Assembly (NCBI RefSeq): GCF_950023065.1
Contig: NC_088678.1
Coordinates: forward strand, 45,436,580-45,500,579
DNA length: 64,000 bases
Direction of reading: 5' to 3'
Origin: Planococcus citri
Lineage: Eukaryota > Arthropoda > Insecta > Hemiptera > Pseudococcidae
Below are positions 34,601-49,325 of this stretch, piece after piece. A model generated the notes under the pieces. It was given only the letters and a program-made list of their open reading frames with translations. It made no database searches and was not told where the DNA came from. Position 1 is the first letter of the stretch; each line of letters opens with the position of its first letter. Both the position numbers and the translations under genes were made by a program.

Positions 34601-36368
34601 AATTGGAAAAATTCTTGAGTGAAATCGCAATACTTATACATATTTTAATTCACCTAAATCATATCTTATAATTTGTACGAATAATATTTCGTTTGATCTT
34701 TTTGTGTGTTTTTACCAAAAATCATTTTTCATAATACGATACAGTTGTCTACCTACTACCTACGTATGCATTTCAAATTTCAAAAAAATTAAAAAGTAAT
34801 GACATATCTTCCAAAAGTGATCCTTCGAAACATATCTTCGTGCTTGGAAAATCTCTTACGTTTTCACTCGAAAGAAAAAATACCTCCTGCATGCTGCATT
34901 ATACTTACTTACCTACTACATTTCAGAAGATACTCATAAAATGTGATAACGTGGTGATTATTCTACTATAATTCGAATCAATTTAAAATGATCGAGTGCA
35001 ATCAGATATCATAATATAGGTATACTTTTAACGTTAGTAAGCTTTTGCTCATATGTTTGATTTGACTAATTTTAGAAGTTTTTTTTTTTTTAGTTGATAT
35101 GTATTTGATCGACTTGTCAAACAATTCGATTTATAATGTTTCAAAGTTGATTAATATTAATTATAAATTTAATTATATTTATAGTAGTTACCATAGTAAA
35201 AATACATGTATCGCTGACTTAACGCAATATAATTCTGTTATGTGGTATTATTCATTTCGGAGAACTCCTGATGTGTTATGGTTATGTGATTTTATTAACA
35301 CGACTCGATTTGCAAAACTGCGAGAGACCACGCGGTGTAATTTGTATAATAAACCTGAGGAGATTTGAGTTAATAAAGGAACATGATATTATAGTTGTTT
35401 TTATGTGCTTACATTTTTATTGGATTCCTAATTTTCGGACGGTTGCAATGAGAAATTTTCGCAGGTTTGCTTGACTAAAATGCTTACTATGGAAAAATAT
35501 TTTCCAATTTAATTTCGTTTTGAAATTTATCGAGTAAAGATAAAATGACCTTTCGAAGTCAAACTATATATAAATGTGGACTCATACAGCATTATATATT
35601 CATTGAAATTGAAATTAAATAAGTATACCTACGAGAGTACGAGTATATCTACATGTTGTATCATCCCTTCAAAACTTTACTTATAGAAATAATATAGTTC
35701 ATTTGCATTCATTTTAGGGAATTATGACGACTCACGTTCAATTAAAAGTAAAAATTAAATTCTCAAATTAAACCACTACCTACCTACCTACTGGAAAAAA
35801 ACTTGCCAGTATTAAATGGGAATCGCGTGTACCTAATGGAATTTTTACAGAAAATTACAAAGATGGGTTAAAGTAATGGTATAATGATGTAATAGCACTT
35901 TAACGCAATTATCATTGAAACAGAATAAAATCAGGTACCTATATTATCAATACATAGCATATTCTACCGATACTTTTTTCAAATGCAAGCTTCGAGGTTG
36001 CCCGTTTCGTCAAATGATAGCGCTGCTGAGCTTGAAGTCTGAAAGTGGCGTTTGTTCTTTTATCAAAATGCTTTAACAAGAAAAAATTAATTTAAAAAAT
36101 ATAGTTAGTCTAGGTGTTTGAGAGCTGTCTCCATTTTGTATGAAAATTTAGAATAAAATCAGCAATGAAAATAGAATGTAACTTGGAAATTAAAAATATG
36201 GAAATTCCTGAAATTGAAAATAATATCTTACCAGTAAAGAGAGCTGTTGCACCGAAACGTTCGCAAGAAATGTTAAAAAAATTGACGTTGTGAGAGAATT
36301 TTGAAAAAAAATCAATATAAAACAAAAATGAATGCAACATGAAAATTGTTGAAAAAAAATTAGTAGGT

Positions 36369-36384
36369 AGGTAGGTACCTACCT
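36369..36384. repeat. perfect 16-bp TAGG/TACC palindrome
   Basis: AGGTAGGTACCTACCT is self-complementary around GGTACC and is one of many such tetranucleotide palindromes in the window (others near 5036, 9515, 15242, 21355, 22168, 27705, 47025, 52930 and 62565). Confidence 0.85.
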
Positions 36385-39300
36385 CTATTATTTTTAATAA
36401 ACTTACGTTTAGATAGGTACTTGAAAAATGATACAAAAAAGTGATTGCTTATTATCGAAAATTCTTATTTGATCTTGCTCAAAAAAAAAACAGCCGAATA
36501 AAGAAAATTACTTCCAATGACCTTAGATTCTGAAATAAGCAGGGATGAGCTGCGCAGATCCATTCAAATGAGGATTTTTTTCAAGAATAATTTACCAATA
36601 AGTTTTTTTTATTGGGTGTTTCGAGGCAGGTGTCGAATATTGGTAACGTGGATTCCAAAGTACTCAAATGTAAGTTTCATTGCCGACTATAAAACCTGAA
36701 AAGGTAATTATGAAGAATTTTATGTTGATTGATCGCTCTTTAAGATTGAATTATTCCTTAAATATACATGATAAATTGAATCTAATAGCACCATGGGGCA
36801 GAATTTTGAAAACATCATTAAAAGATCATCGATTTTAGCCTACTTTCAAGATGGGAGGAGCTAATACTGGCCCAAGAAAAAATATATGAACATGATATTT
36901 TTTGTAAAGCATTTCAAATTATAAGTTGGATTTCATTTATTTTGTCTAAACTAAAAATAGACGGCGCATGAAATAAGTCATGTGACAAAAGATAAAAAGA
37001 TAAAATTTTCAAAGCATCCATTTCATGTGTTTTAGTTAACAGTGAGATCTATCAGATAAGTAGGTACGTTTTGAGTTTACAAAAAATAAGAACGAACAAA
37101 AAGCGCCCAACTCACTGAAGTATCTTAGTTGAATCGTTAAATCTACAAATATCTATACTCATTAAAAACCATTTTAATTTGATAGGTATTAATGAAAAAA
37201 CATTTAAAAATATCATAAGAACATACCATCATACTTTTTTATAAGTATGTACTTTGAAATAGCCATACACTCGCATAAAAATCAAATTTATTAATTGTTT
37301 TCATTCATCAGCCCTCCCTTGAGCTTTCTAATGATCCTCGAACATTAAAAAATGAAACCCCCAGAAAAATGCTGAAGAGACGACTTGAAACGACCTTTCA
37401 AGTTTCAACGGACATACAAGAAAATGCGCAATCGAACAAACGAGCTTAAACGAGCCCATGAAAAATAATTCAGGTTAATTTTGTGAAGGTCAGTGAGAAG
37501 TTTATTGGACCGATTCCATGTGGTTTTATATTAGGTATACCAGTACTTTTATAATGTACACTTTTTATTCGTACCTCTACCTAGTACCTATATATACTCG
37601 TAAGTATTTTGTCAAAGGGAAAAATCGATGCGAATAATGACGGTGAAAGGATGTAAAAAAAGAATATGAGGTTTTTAATGTCCTAAACCGATATCTTTAT
37701 TGTTTAATGACTACCTGTAGGTACACTGGTGAGGGTTTTCCCTTCGAAGATGTGTGTTTTTCCCTCGAGCTAGCTATTTTGTTGTCAACTCAGCATCATA
37801 TGCACGAGACTCAGGGGCGCCGTTAGAATGCTCATCAGCTGGGTGCAAGTTGAGAGATATGAACCTGGATTTTATACTTTTCAGATTTGTTCAAAAACAC
37901 TTCAGAGAAGCAAAGAAAATGGCTTGCGTGATCCGAAGTGAGGGCAAAAGTATTGGAAATTTGGTAAAAAAAAAAAAGTAACTTTTGAGATATAAAAATC
38001 CTTTCAACATAAGAATTGCTAACATTTTATCCCATGAATGAATTAAAAAAAATCAAAAAACCTAGATGGTGCAAGTGCACCCAGTTGATGTAAATTCAAT
38101 GCATACAAAAATCATTAAATTTGATGTACATAATTTGATGATGTGAAATTCAATTCCTTCACTTTTTTTTGAAAAATAGAAATTTTAACCAAATTTCTTC
38201 GATTGATTTTATTTAGAAAACAATATCACAAAATTTTGTTTTTAAACAATGGGAACGAAAAATTTACCTACCTATCTATTTTCAGTGATTAAAGTGGTAG
38301 TGTGAGTTCTGAAGGGAAAGGGGTTAACTTGAAAAAAAAAATCACGTGAAAAACAGAAATTATTTTCTCGTATTAGGCCTAAGCGAAAATTTGGTTGATT
38401 GAGAAATGAAGAGAAAGCCACAACCCTAACAGGAATCTTATAGAGCAGATGAAGGGTCTATTCATAGTTTTAGGAAAGACTGGACTTTTATGAATTTATG
38501 ACTTGTTATTTTGTCGAGATACCTACCTACCAACGAGAAAAAAAAACATTTTGAAAGACCAAAATTTTTCCAGAAACCGTCATTTTTATCTCACATGAAG
38601 AGTGAAGAGTCGCTTTCTAATAAGAAAGATAAGAAAGCATCCCTCCCATAATCCAAATTATGAGAAAAAATTTAGTTTTTCCGTTCATTTATCGCTTTTA
38701 TCAGCTGAATTAAAATAACTGTTGTTGTTCGAAGTTATCTCCGTATCTGAAATTAGAACGATTGATATAACATAAATGTGTTATCAAAGAAACATTTCCT
38801 CTATTATTTTTTTATTGACTTGTTTTGTGACAATTCTTAACAATAACATATTATTTTCAAGCACACAAATTCTTATTGAAGGTTGAACGTCATTTTGGGA
38901 ATTTAAAAATTTCATTCAAGAAGAGTACATCGTCTAACAAATTGGCATGAATAAGTTTTGACAAGTTCCATTCGAATTTTTCAATTACACTAGGGATGAT
39001 ATCATCTTTCCTAAGTATCAACCAATTCGACAAATAAAAGTTGGAATTTCGATCAGAAGCTTTGAAAAGTATTCGAGGAAAATTTGAGAGAAAACTCGAT
39101 GTTCCAAATTTCCTATTTGATGTAAGAATCAAAAAAACACTCCACTTTGATATCGTAAGGAGGTAACTGTGAAATAAAACATTACATAAATTTTCCCTTT
39201 CAATTTGCAACTCATCGAAATACGAAGTGCCTACCTTTGAAGTACCTACGTTGGTATTTTACATAGAAACAAAAAAAAGAGAGAATCGAAGAAAAGAAAG

Positions 39301-42300
39301 GCAAATATAAACGTAAGAGAAATGTAAATAATTTTTTTATTTGAAATGATGAATTTGATATCAACAAAGATACAATAGCTATCTATTCTTTTGGTATTTT
39401 AATGTCTTCCCGTGTTATAAGTAGGTATCTACTTGATAGGTTGGTAGAAGTAGGCACCCAACTATTAATACTGCAGTATTTTCATTTCAAATACAGATGA
39501 AAAAATACAAACCGAAGATAATATTAGATACAAATCATCGCAAAAATTAAATTCCTTCCATATTTTAATAACTTTATTTTCCATAAACACGAACAAATTC
39601 TGGGAAATCAAGGTAAAAGAATGTAAATTCCACGCTCTCTCGTCGAGACGTATTTAATTAAGCAATTTCCTCTTATAGCAAACAAAAAATAATATTCGAA
39701 AAATTTTCCATCTTATAACATGCGTATATAAAATGAAACGAAAAGTGCTCCGGAGCAATTTTGAGCACTCGAAAAGTAATTAAGGCACGAGTCGGGTATG
39801 GTTTTCGATAATGCGCGTTTTTCTTCGTTTATTAATTTTGTTTACGCGCCATATACTGTATAACGTGACGTAATCTTATCAAATGTAGTAAAGGAAAAAA
39901 AACAAAAACAAAAAGACGAAAAGGCTACACGACACGATGTACATAAGCCGACGGGTTATTTTTTCGAATTACTATTTTAGTGGCCCCTGGAATACTGTTA
40001 GTGAAAAAGTGAGGGGGCCAATACGTTTTTCGAACGCATGCTCCCCAGTATTATCTCATTCAAGCTGGTATTTATTGATCCACAGTGTACGGTTTGACAT
40101 TTTTACCCTAGATAGGCTGGTTGAGTATCAAGTGCTGTATTCACGCAGAAACGGACGCCATTATTTTGTTCTTCCTTGTGCTGCGGTTACGTGGGCGTTT
40201 TATTTTTTTACTCGCAGAAATACGATTAATTCGCGAATACTGTAACGATGGCTATATTCGAATTTCGAAGGCTTTCGTATGACTGAATAATTAGCGGGTG
40301 TTTTTTTCTCTGGTTGGATTTCACAAGTAACAGGAACGCGACGGTAAGAGAATTGATGTTTGTTTAAATGTAGGTCAAGTATAAAATAAAAATTATGTTA
40401 CTAAACGTGCTATAGATATAAGCATATTTTATACTATTTCGAGACAACTTTCGATTCGTACAATATGTTTGAGAATTCCACCACAAGTTAGTCAATTAGA
40501 AGCAGGGTGGAGTAATATAAGAAAACTTGCAACACGATGTGAGTTTCTTAATTTTTAAGATAACATTGGGCGTTGTATGAGAATGCGTGGCCTTGTAGTT
40601 TTTTCTTTTTATGCGGGTGCTTAAAATTTACGTACAATTTGAACTTGATATTCGTCAAATACGCTTCATCACTTTACGCTGGAAAGGAAAGTTTATCCGA
40701 AGTAAGACATTTTCTCATTATACGAGTGTAGATAAGCATGTGGTATGGCATACCATCGAACAGGTAATTATTTATCAATCTTGTCTGGCGATATACGACG
40801 ATCCTTCGTGATTATTAAGGAAATATTCGATTGACACATTCCTATAGTTTTGTGCGAATCGTCTGAGAATTTAATTTAAATCTTAGAAGAGCTTGTTACG
40901 ATAGAAATATTCATCGATTTGAGTTTCATTACTGCTTCAGTTCGAAAGAGAAAATGAAAAGTCGTACTTACGCCATGCGTCTGTTCAACCTTGTGTGTTC
41001 TTCATAAATTCGCTGCTCTTTTAACAGAGGAAATCGTTTTACGAAAGAATTCTCGAATAATTTGAATTTTCACGTATTTTCTCTTTTTGTCATATTCTAC
41101 TCTCGTAATATCTGTCCCACGTATTTTTTGATTCTTCGTGAATAAAAATGTAAATTTGTTCGATATATTTACAAGAACGTGAGTTACCAGCAGTAAATTC
41201 TCATATTCGTAATAGCTTATAACTATATATTGTATGTTGTAGGTATTGATCAAAGTAGACTAATTTTTGCTTTTGCAATTTTTTAAATTCAGTAGCTTTT
41301 GTTTCCTAAAGCATTTTTATTCGAGCAATGAAAAAATTAGTCGGTATAACTATCTGTGGGAAATTTTCATGATTCAGTTTTATAAAAACAAATTTAATTC
41401 TTCATTTTAACGATGCGCACGTTTACTCGTAAATTTACGACCTTATATATTGTAAATGAATGTGGGTAGATATGCAGTAAAACTCATCGTATAGGTATTA
41501 TTCGAACCAACCTATCTGAATTTGAAACAAATTTTCATCGCCTACATCAGACCAAAACAGAAATCGTTTCAAATTTATGTAGTTCAAAAAGAATAAGGTA
41601 CCTAATTTAATCGGTTGTCGTTCATTGATATTCGTTTTCGTTTTCTATTCCATTGAATGTATACCTTTAGTTAATTATTCATAAGTCGGTGCAATGTACC
41701 GATGTATAACGTGGTGTTATTTTTAGTCAAGGGAAATTCCGGTGGATTTATTGTACAAAAAAAAATACAAACATATGATCTACCTACTCGTGCTGCCTAC
41801 TTAGATTCACCCAATCGTAGAAATGGAAATCATAGAATAAGTGTATGTACTTATCTAGATGTGTTTTTGGAGTTTACTTTTCTGAATCAATAGTGGACAT
41901 TTTCGACAGGTGCCAATTATTATAATTTTTTTGAAATGTAATGATGAGTGAGCTCTCAACTACATAGGATATTATTTTTACTAAATTATTTAGAAAAAGT
42001 ATCCTCAATTTTCATGAAATATTGCGAAATTCATGTGCAATTTCTTAGTGTAAAGTACGTCGTCAAAATAAAACCGTATTGTAGTATAATGCCATGAAAT
42101 ATCTCCATTAAAATCATTTCGGTAATAAAACTTAATTTTTGTTTTATGCCTTGTTTTTGATTGTAAAATCTTCATTATTGCTCTAAATTTATCAATTATG
42201 GCGAGATAATTTTTTATGGAGGTTTTTACAAAGATGACATTGAATATTGTATGTAGTTCTATTTTTCATCGATCGACACGTAAACAATGCATATCTACCT

Positions 42301-43004
42301 AGATAAAATGAAAATATAATTTCTAGATGCTTACAAATAAAGTATGAACATAAAAGTGAATTTTTTGCAATTACATACACCCCTTATACCCTCAGATAGA
42401 GAATCGTGCCTCTTCTTCCGAATTATTATGTACACTTCCTTCAGACAACAAGAACTTCAAGCCCAATTGGAGTAGCCAGCACACGTTGAAAAAAGTTGCA
42501 TGATACGAAAATCAAAGGTTTTCTGGCTCAAAAATGGGAAAACTCGACTTTAAACACAAAAATTTCATCCATGGATTCCAAAAATTCGTGTTCAGCGAGT
42601 CAGAAACGATTAGGTACCTAATACCTACCTACTTATTTCGTAGGAATTTTCAGACTCACCAGTTCACACTTCGACCAAAGCTTTGAGCTGAACTTCGATC
42701 GGCTAAGTATGTTTTTTGTTATCGTTGGTTTTTCGACAGATTTTCATAGATTTAAAAATTTTTTAAATTCTTACTGACTACTTTGAAAAACATAGTATGA
42801 GGTTCAGCTCGAGACTCAGCCAAAGTACTTGCACTTACTACCTACATAATGAACTGAGTACATACAAAAGTGTGAAAAGGTGAACTCTAAAATTTTGACT
42901 TGCTCTGAATTAAATTTACAACCGCACAAATGCTTTCCGTTTTTTTGTTTGTTTTTTTTTTTGTGATAAGAGATTGTCCGTTTTAAAAATCTTGAAGAAA
43001 ATGA

Positions 43005-43345
43005 TTAGATCAGATTGACATTGGTACCCTCCTACCTATCTACCTACGCTGATCTGAAGATATGAAATCACATTATCTATTTGCCTGTCAAGAAGAGAAT
43101 TATTGAATCGAATCAAGCCCGATTAGATCTGATAAGACCACAGCGAAAAATGATTGGATTTGATATGATCACATCAAGTCGGATTCTGACTTTCCATTGA
43201 TCCAATTGTACCTCGATCAGATCTGGTCAGATCAAAGATTTGATCGAATTACATGTGTTCACATCATAACCAGATCCAATAGAGGAGACCTGATTGATCT
43301 GACCAAATCTGAATAGACCTGTTCAGATAGGATCAGATATTGAAA
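43005..43345. repeat. degenerate AGATCTGATCAG repeat field
   Basis: A 340-base stretch with many variants of GATCTGATCAGA, such as GATTAGATCTGATAAGACC, CGATCAGATCTGGTCAGATC, GATTGATCTGACCAAATCTG and CAGATAGGATCAGATATT. It resembles the field at 28857-28975. Confidence 0.6.
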
Positions 43346-46300
43346 AATTTTGTATTTAAGATTTAAGATGCAAAAAAAAACACCAAGTTTGAAAACAATC
43401 CAAAATGTGGTGGTCTATGTTCTTGGACAAGTAATCTCTTCAACTCTCAAAATGAAAAACAATCACATCCAAAACATTTTAAAACGGGAAAAAAATCTGA
43501 AAAATTTGATTTAAAAAAATACGCGAGTATATGAGTGAAATTGCCAGAGCTCATTGCTATGTTTTTTTCTATAAATTTTTATTAGATAAAATCATATTGT
43601 CTTTCATTAAAATTTAATCAATGCGAGAAGAAAATATTTAATTTTAAACATTATTTTAAATGTAGGATTGCCCAGAAATTGAAATTGTCAGTACTTCCAT
43701 TTTGAAAGAAATACCTGATCCAATAATTAACAACTGCAGTTGACAAATTTATAAAACCTACATATTCAGTGAATTTATGAATTTTTGCTGAATTGCAACG
43801 AACGTGATAAAATAGAAAAGACTTCTCAGGTGAAAGAGATTGATTCTAATCAGATGTGGACATTTCTGAAATCCACCTTATGACCTCAGTTGACAGTTCT
43901 ATTCGGAGTAGGTACGTAATTCCTACGCACACACATTTGACCTCACAATTAGATCCAATCATTTCCGTCAAAGATCTGCAGATATGGACCATTTTGTTCC
44001 AAAGTAGCTTGAGTAGGATTTATCGATTTAAAGCCAAAATTCACGATTCCCCCCTCCTTAAAAATACACCTTCTGTGAGAGCCCTTATCACTTTTTGAAG
44101 TACATTTGTGGGGCTAAACAATCTTTAATGGCTGTCAAATCAAATCAACTTGAAATGAAAGTCTTCATGAAACTTAGTAGAAACCTCACGATTTTTTCAT
44201 ACACCTTATCCTCGACTCTCATCTACCCATCCACCAATCCATTTTCTTATTTCATAAATTATTTTCCATTCACAGAACAATTTCTCCCCATATTCATGCA
44301 GATATTGTCAATTAAGTAGGTACTTTGCCTGTATCTAAATTAATTACTGAGCTAAAAGTGTTATGATCATAACAAACATGTACGAGTATACCTATCACTT
44401 TATCAGAAAATTTCAAGAGTGTGTGGATGTTTGTTCCAAGTTTGACATGTGATCAGAACATCACGAAGTGTCAATACTGGTTTGAAGTATAGGTACCTAT
44501 ATTTAAAATCACTTTTAATCTGTTTTTTTGAATTTATTCTGAAATGTTTTTTTTTTCAATTTAACCCTTTTCTAATAAAGTTCCTATAGCTGATATTATA
44601 TATTTCGTCATTCGTGCTCATAAAATTGGAAAAGTGACTTCTTCCAATTATGACTCAATATAGGTTCTTGAACAATTTGAGTTTGGAAAATGCAGACAAT
44701 GAAACACTTGCACTGTCCTAATATTATTACAATATTTTTCAGACTTCAAAACATATAATACTTATGTACATACCTAATAATTTTTCAAGCTGTTTAAAAT
44801 TTAGGTGGGGTAGTGGGTCTGAGAACATATGCTTATTAAACTATAAGCACGGACAGAAACGTTCATTATTGAGAAATTCGGGTACCTACCTAAAGCCCAC
44901 GAAAAACAAGATTATGGTAAGATAACTTGAAAGTTTCAAGTTTCCACTTCATAAAAACTTTCATATAAGTACGAGCAGGTGCAGATATACGTAACTTACC
45001 AGCAACTTTGATATACGTAAAATGTCGCCATAAAGACGAATTTTATTGATGAAAATGATGAAATATGGAAAAGTTTTCCCATTTTTGGATTTTTACATAG
45101 TACCTACATACCAATAGAAGAGTACCTAATGCCAGTAATTTATCCTATTTCATTTGAAATATTTCACGTATGTATCAATAAATAGAGTGGAATCACACAT
45201 CTGTAGATGGTGACTGTTGCCCTGACCTTATCGTGAGAGGGAGGGGGTCTGCTCCTAGATACCTAGTCTTATTTATTCAATCATAAATTTGTCAAATAAC
45301 TACGAATGTGTTTTCTTTTTAATTCAATCATTAATTACTCACACCTAACCCTATACGCGATGCACGTGTTTGGTATTCAATCACGTTGGAAATTATTTCT
45401 CCTCACTCTAAAACCCTAAATATACGAGTAAGTACGGTAACGGGTAAAGCCAATCAAAACACCCGACATTCTGTTCGTAAATCTCATTAAATGACATTTT
45501 AGCCAGGTACTGAACAACGTTGTTTGGTGTGTTGTGCTGAAATAACATTAAGGTTTTCACGTTAATCGACACGAAAGCACGAGATAAATTTACCTTATTA
45601 CCTTTGTTAGCACCTTACCGCGTAATGTCAACGATGCGATTAAACAACCAAGCTTTTGTAACGAATTTACAATTTATACCTACCCTTGTCAATAATGCGA
45701 TAAGTAATATCTTTATCTATACCTATCTGTAGGTAGCCATTTGCGTTACGAAGCGTATAAATCCAGGAAAAATGTACGAAAAAGTAGGTAGGTACTAAAG
45801 TAATGAATACGATATGGGCTGTTTTAAAAGTTTAATATAACTACCTTTTTCATAGAAGGCTGGTCAATTCTGAGCCAGTGTGCTAAAAAAACAGCAGCTT
45901 TATCCGAGAAAAACTCGTACTTTTTTCGTTCTTGTTTTTTAGAAAACTAATGATGATTTTCTGAAACGGAAAATCACAATTAGCTATAGATATGTAATGA
46001 AAATTGAACTTTTTTGTATTTCCGTGCATGCAGCCATGTTCATGGGAGCTGATTTCATGGAACTAAAATTCGAAATACTGAATAGGTACTTTTAATGGGA
46101 CACTCTGTATAATCGATCAAAAAGTGAAAATGAAACACAGCTATAGCCTTATTGCCAATTTAAGACCAAAAAAAAAGGCCTCCCTGTTCTATTTTTACTT
46201 CGTTAGGCACTTATCGCAACGCACGATAGAAATTTCTTCTCAGAAAAATAGTTTAAATGTCATTAATCATAAAATTGAACAATGTTTCGTCTTTCAACTT

Positions 46301-49277
46301 TTAGTTTAAAACCATAGAACTACCTTCTCGCAATAACTTCTTAATCACAAATGGCATTTTAAAACCTTTCGAACTTTCTTTAATTTAACCGAACAGCTCA
46401 AAAATTCGTACAATTCCAATACAACAAATCTCTCGGACGTCGTCGTCGAGTTGATTTTTATTTTTCAACGATTAAAACTCCGACGATAATACGAGAAAAG
46501 CTTTTCATTTCAAACATTATAAGCATATAAGAATAATCTGTTTAAAAACTTACCTTTGAAAATGTAGATACGTAGGTAGATATAAGTTAACGTTGCAATA
46601 ACCTTTTTACCAAAGTTTACCAGACTGAAATGTTTTCTCGAAATTTCAATTCGCATGAGAGCAAATAATAGGTAAGATTTTGGAAAAGGTTGGTGAGTAG
46701 ATTGTTTAACATTGTTGTAGGCATTTTGCGAAAAAGTTAGGTATGCTTCAAAAGTTGCTGTTCGAGTCTGGATAACTTATGGAATGAATTTTAAAATGAA
46801 ATGTGATTTAATTAATTTTAAAGGTAGGTTTTCGAGAAATCAGATGTAATAGACAATTTACGAAGATTTATGAAATATTCACAAAAGACGAGATGTAAAT
46901 ACATATGTAGTACCTAGCTAGGTTGATATTTTCGTAAAATCGATGACAGTAACAAACAAAACTGAAAATAAAAGAGTTTCTTAAAAAAATGTTATAAAAA
47001 GGAAGAATTTAAGTATTTCAGTAGGTACCTACCTGGAATATGCCATAACATGCAAAAAGGGGGAAAAAGACAATATTATAATAAAATAATTTTCTAAAAT
47101 TTTTCGACGAAAACTGTAATTTTTTTTACCTTATCTACATATTTTCAAACTCAAACGCGATGTTTCGAACTTGAAACGATGATTTTTTTTTTAAATTGAA
47201 AAATAAGACTACGTTCATCGCATTTGCTCTATCTTTAATTTTTTAATTTTCAAAACGAAAAAAATTGCTCATTATTTTTTAAAATTTGATGCTTTTCTAA
47301 AAATTTGTAGAACAATTGTCACCTAAAATCTTGCAGTTGACACCTGCGAGTAAATCTACCCTGTAATGAGTTACAAACGACAACCTAAGCACTGAGTGGG
47401 ATAAAAGAACGAAAAAAAGTTAATTAGAGACGTCAAATGATTGACACGTGTTCTGTAATATTCTTTTAATGAAATTAACTGAGAACCCTAAAATCTTAAG
47501 GTAGGTAGGTATCTTTTTCAAGAAATTTGATTTTACACGTTTTGGAGTTTTGGCGCTTTCTTTTCTCGACGGAAAATTGAAAAAGAAATACCTACTATAA
47601 CTGGAATCTTGTTTCTTTGAAAAGAAAATTGGAAAACGAGATTTGAAATGACTACCTACGAGATTTTAAATCACAGAGAAACTCATAACAAAATACTCTG
47701 GTAGGTTTCTTCGTCCAGTTTAGGTTCAATACACTTCTAGCATATTAATGTTTGATTATCTTACTTTATTTTTTATACTTACAGAAAAATCCATAAGGTT
47801 TTTTTTTACACCAGTAATGAGTTAATAATCTATGTATTGCAGGTATTAAAGAAAACATTGTTGGATAACATAAGGAGATAAGGAGGGAGGTTGAAGGAAT
47901 TATATCCTAAAATAATGCTAAAAACTGTCCCAGGTACATAAATGGTTACTTGGCTATAAATTAGGTACTTACGAATATTATACTCAAAAAATGTTGAGTA
48001 ATATGAGTTGATGGAGGGTGGAAAGTAAAGTTGTGGAAATGAAATTAAGCCATGATAATGCATAATTTATCGATATATTGTATGAAAATTCCTTCAACTC
48101 TGAACGCAAACAAAATTTGTCCACCATTAAATTTGTGGAAAATTCCTTCTTTTGTAAGAACAAAATTAATACCTACATCAACTCATTTTATGTAAGTATA
48201 CTTACTTATTTTACAAATCACATGTTGAGATATTGACATTTGGAAACTCAAAAAATTGTTCCTACAATTTTGAGGATCTGCAAATCTTCATACATTGGTT
48301 TAGTTTAGGATACCCTAATATCAGGCAGAATATTCAGAACCTTGAGTGAGACACTCTATATACCTACCTACCTAATAGAAAAATGACTCGACACTGCTCA
48401 AATACGAATCTGCGTGCACCAAAATCCGTCTCCGACACGAGGCAGACGTTTGATGAGACAGACACCTTGTAAGTATATCGTAAATGACATCAACGACGAT
48501 GTTAAAATTTCCATCTTTAAATTCACTTTAAATCACCTACCTACGTCACACATCGTGTAAGGTTTTTCATATTTAAAATTAGGTTACCTCTCTACGTCTT
48601 TTTATCATTCGCATGCCTGAAAATTTTAAAATAACGTCTTGTCAACTCGAGGTTTTTTCTCAGCAAAGGAATATGGATACACCTACTACCACAATTTTGG
48701 ATTCTTTGGTTGTAACGAGGATTGAAAACGTTTCACATCTTGCCGGTTAAATTGCGAAATAATGTTTTCCCACGTGGTTTAAGCGAATGTGTGTTATAAA
48801 TACCGTACTCTCTGTATCTTGCACCTTAAGCTTGACAAGATGAAGTGATTCTGTACTCGTGACTTCTTTCTTACTTAACCATGATAAAATGAAGACTTCA
48901 CTTATGAAGCTACACGTTAAAAGGATACCTACCTATCAAGCTAGTGCGAGTAATTACTTTGATTAAGAGAACAAAAACTGATTTTTTAAAATAAAAAATC
49001 ACGACTCGAGAGCGAGAAAACGAGAATGAACCGGGGACAGAGACAGAGAGAGAAAGAAAGTTCAGACTGTACCAACATTTTTCACATCGTACTCGTATAT
49101 CAACCTACTTCATGAGAAGTGTCAACACACTACAGCTGTGTAAGTTTACCTACACATATATGTAGACTCAAAGCTCTTGTTTTTCCACCAAATAACCAAT
49201 TGAAAAAAAAAAGGAAAAAAGAATTTTATCGTAACCGTAGGATGAAAATTTTGCCCTGCACGATGGGTTCAATTTAA

Positions 49278-49325
49278 TGACGTCAATTTCAGATGTATCA
49301 ATGGAAGGGTGGTTACTATAGTAAC
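49278..49325. promoter_or_regulatory. CRE octamer beside a palindromic X-box
   Basis: TGACGTCA at 49278-49285 is the full CREB/ATF palindrome. GTTACTATAGTAAC at 49312-49325 is a perfect palindrome that fits the RFX X-box consensus (RYYNYY, 1-3 bases, RRNRAC). They lie 26 bases apart, 4.7 kb upstream of the synaptotagmin start codon. Their use as an enhancer or promoter is inference. Confidence 0.4.

Noticed and set aside
37754..38090. Possible small inverted-repeat element with CTGGGTGCA ends
   Set aside because: Only about ten bases match convincingly between the two ends and no target duplication is visible.
39937..40245. 102-residue frame on the plus strand
   Set aside because: No recognisable family and no supporting splice sites or homologous pattern; rich in Phe, Tyr and Arg as in random AT-rich frames.
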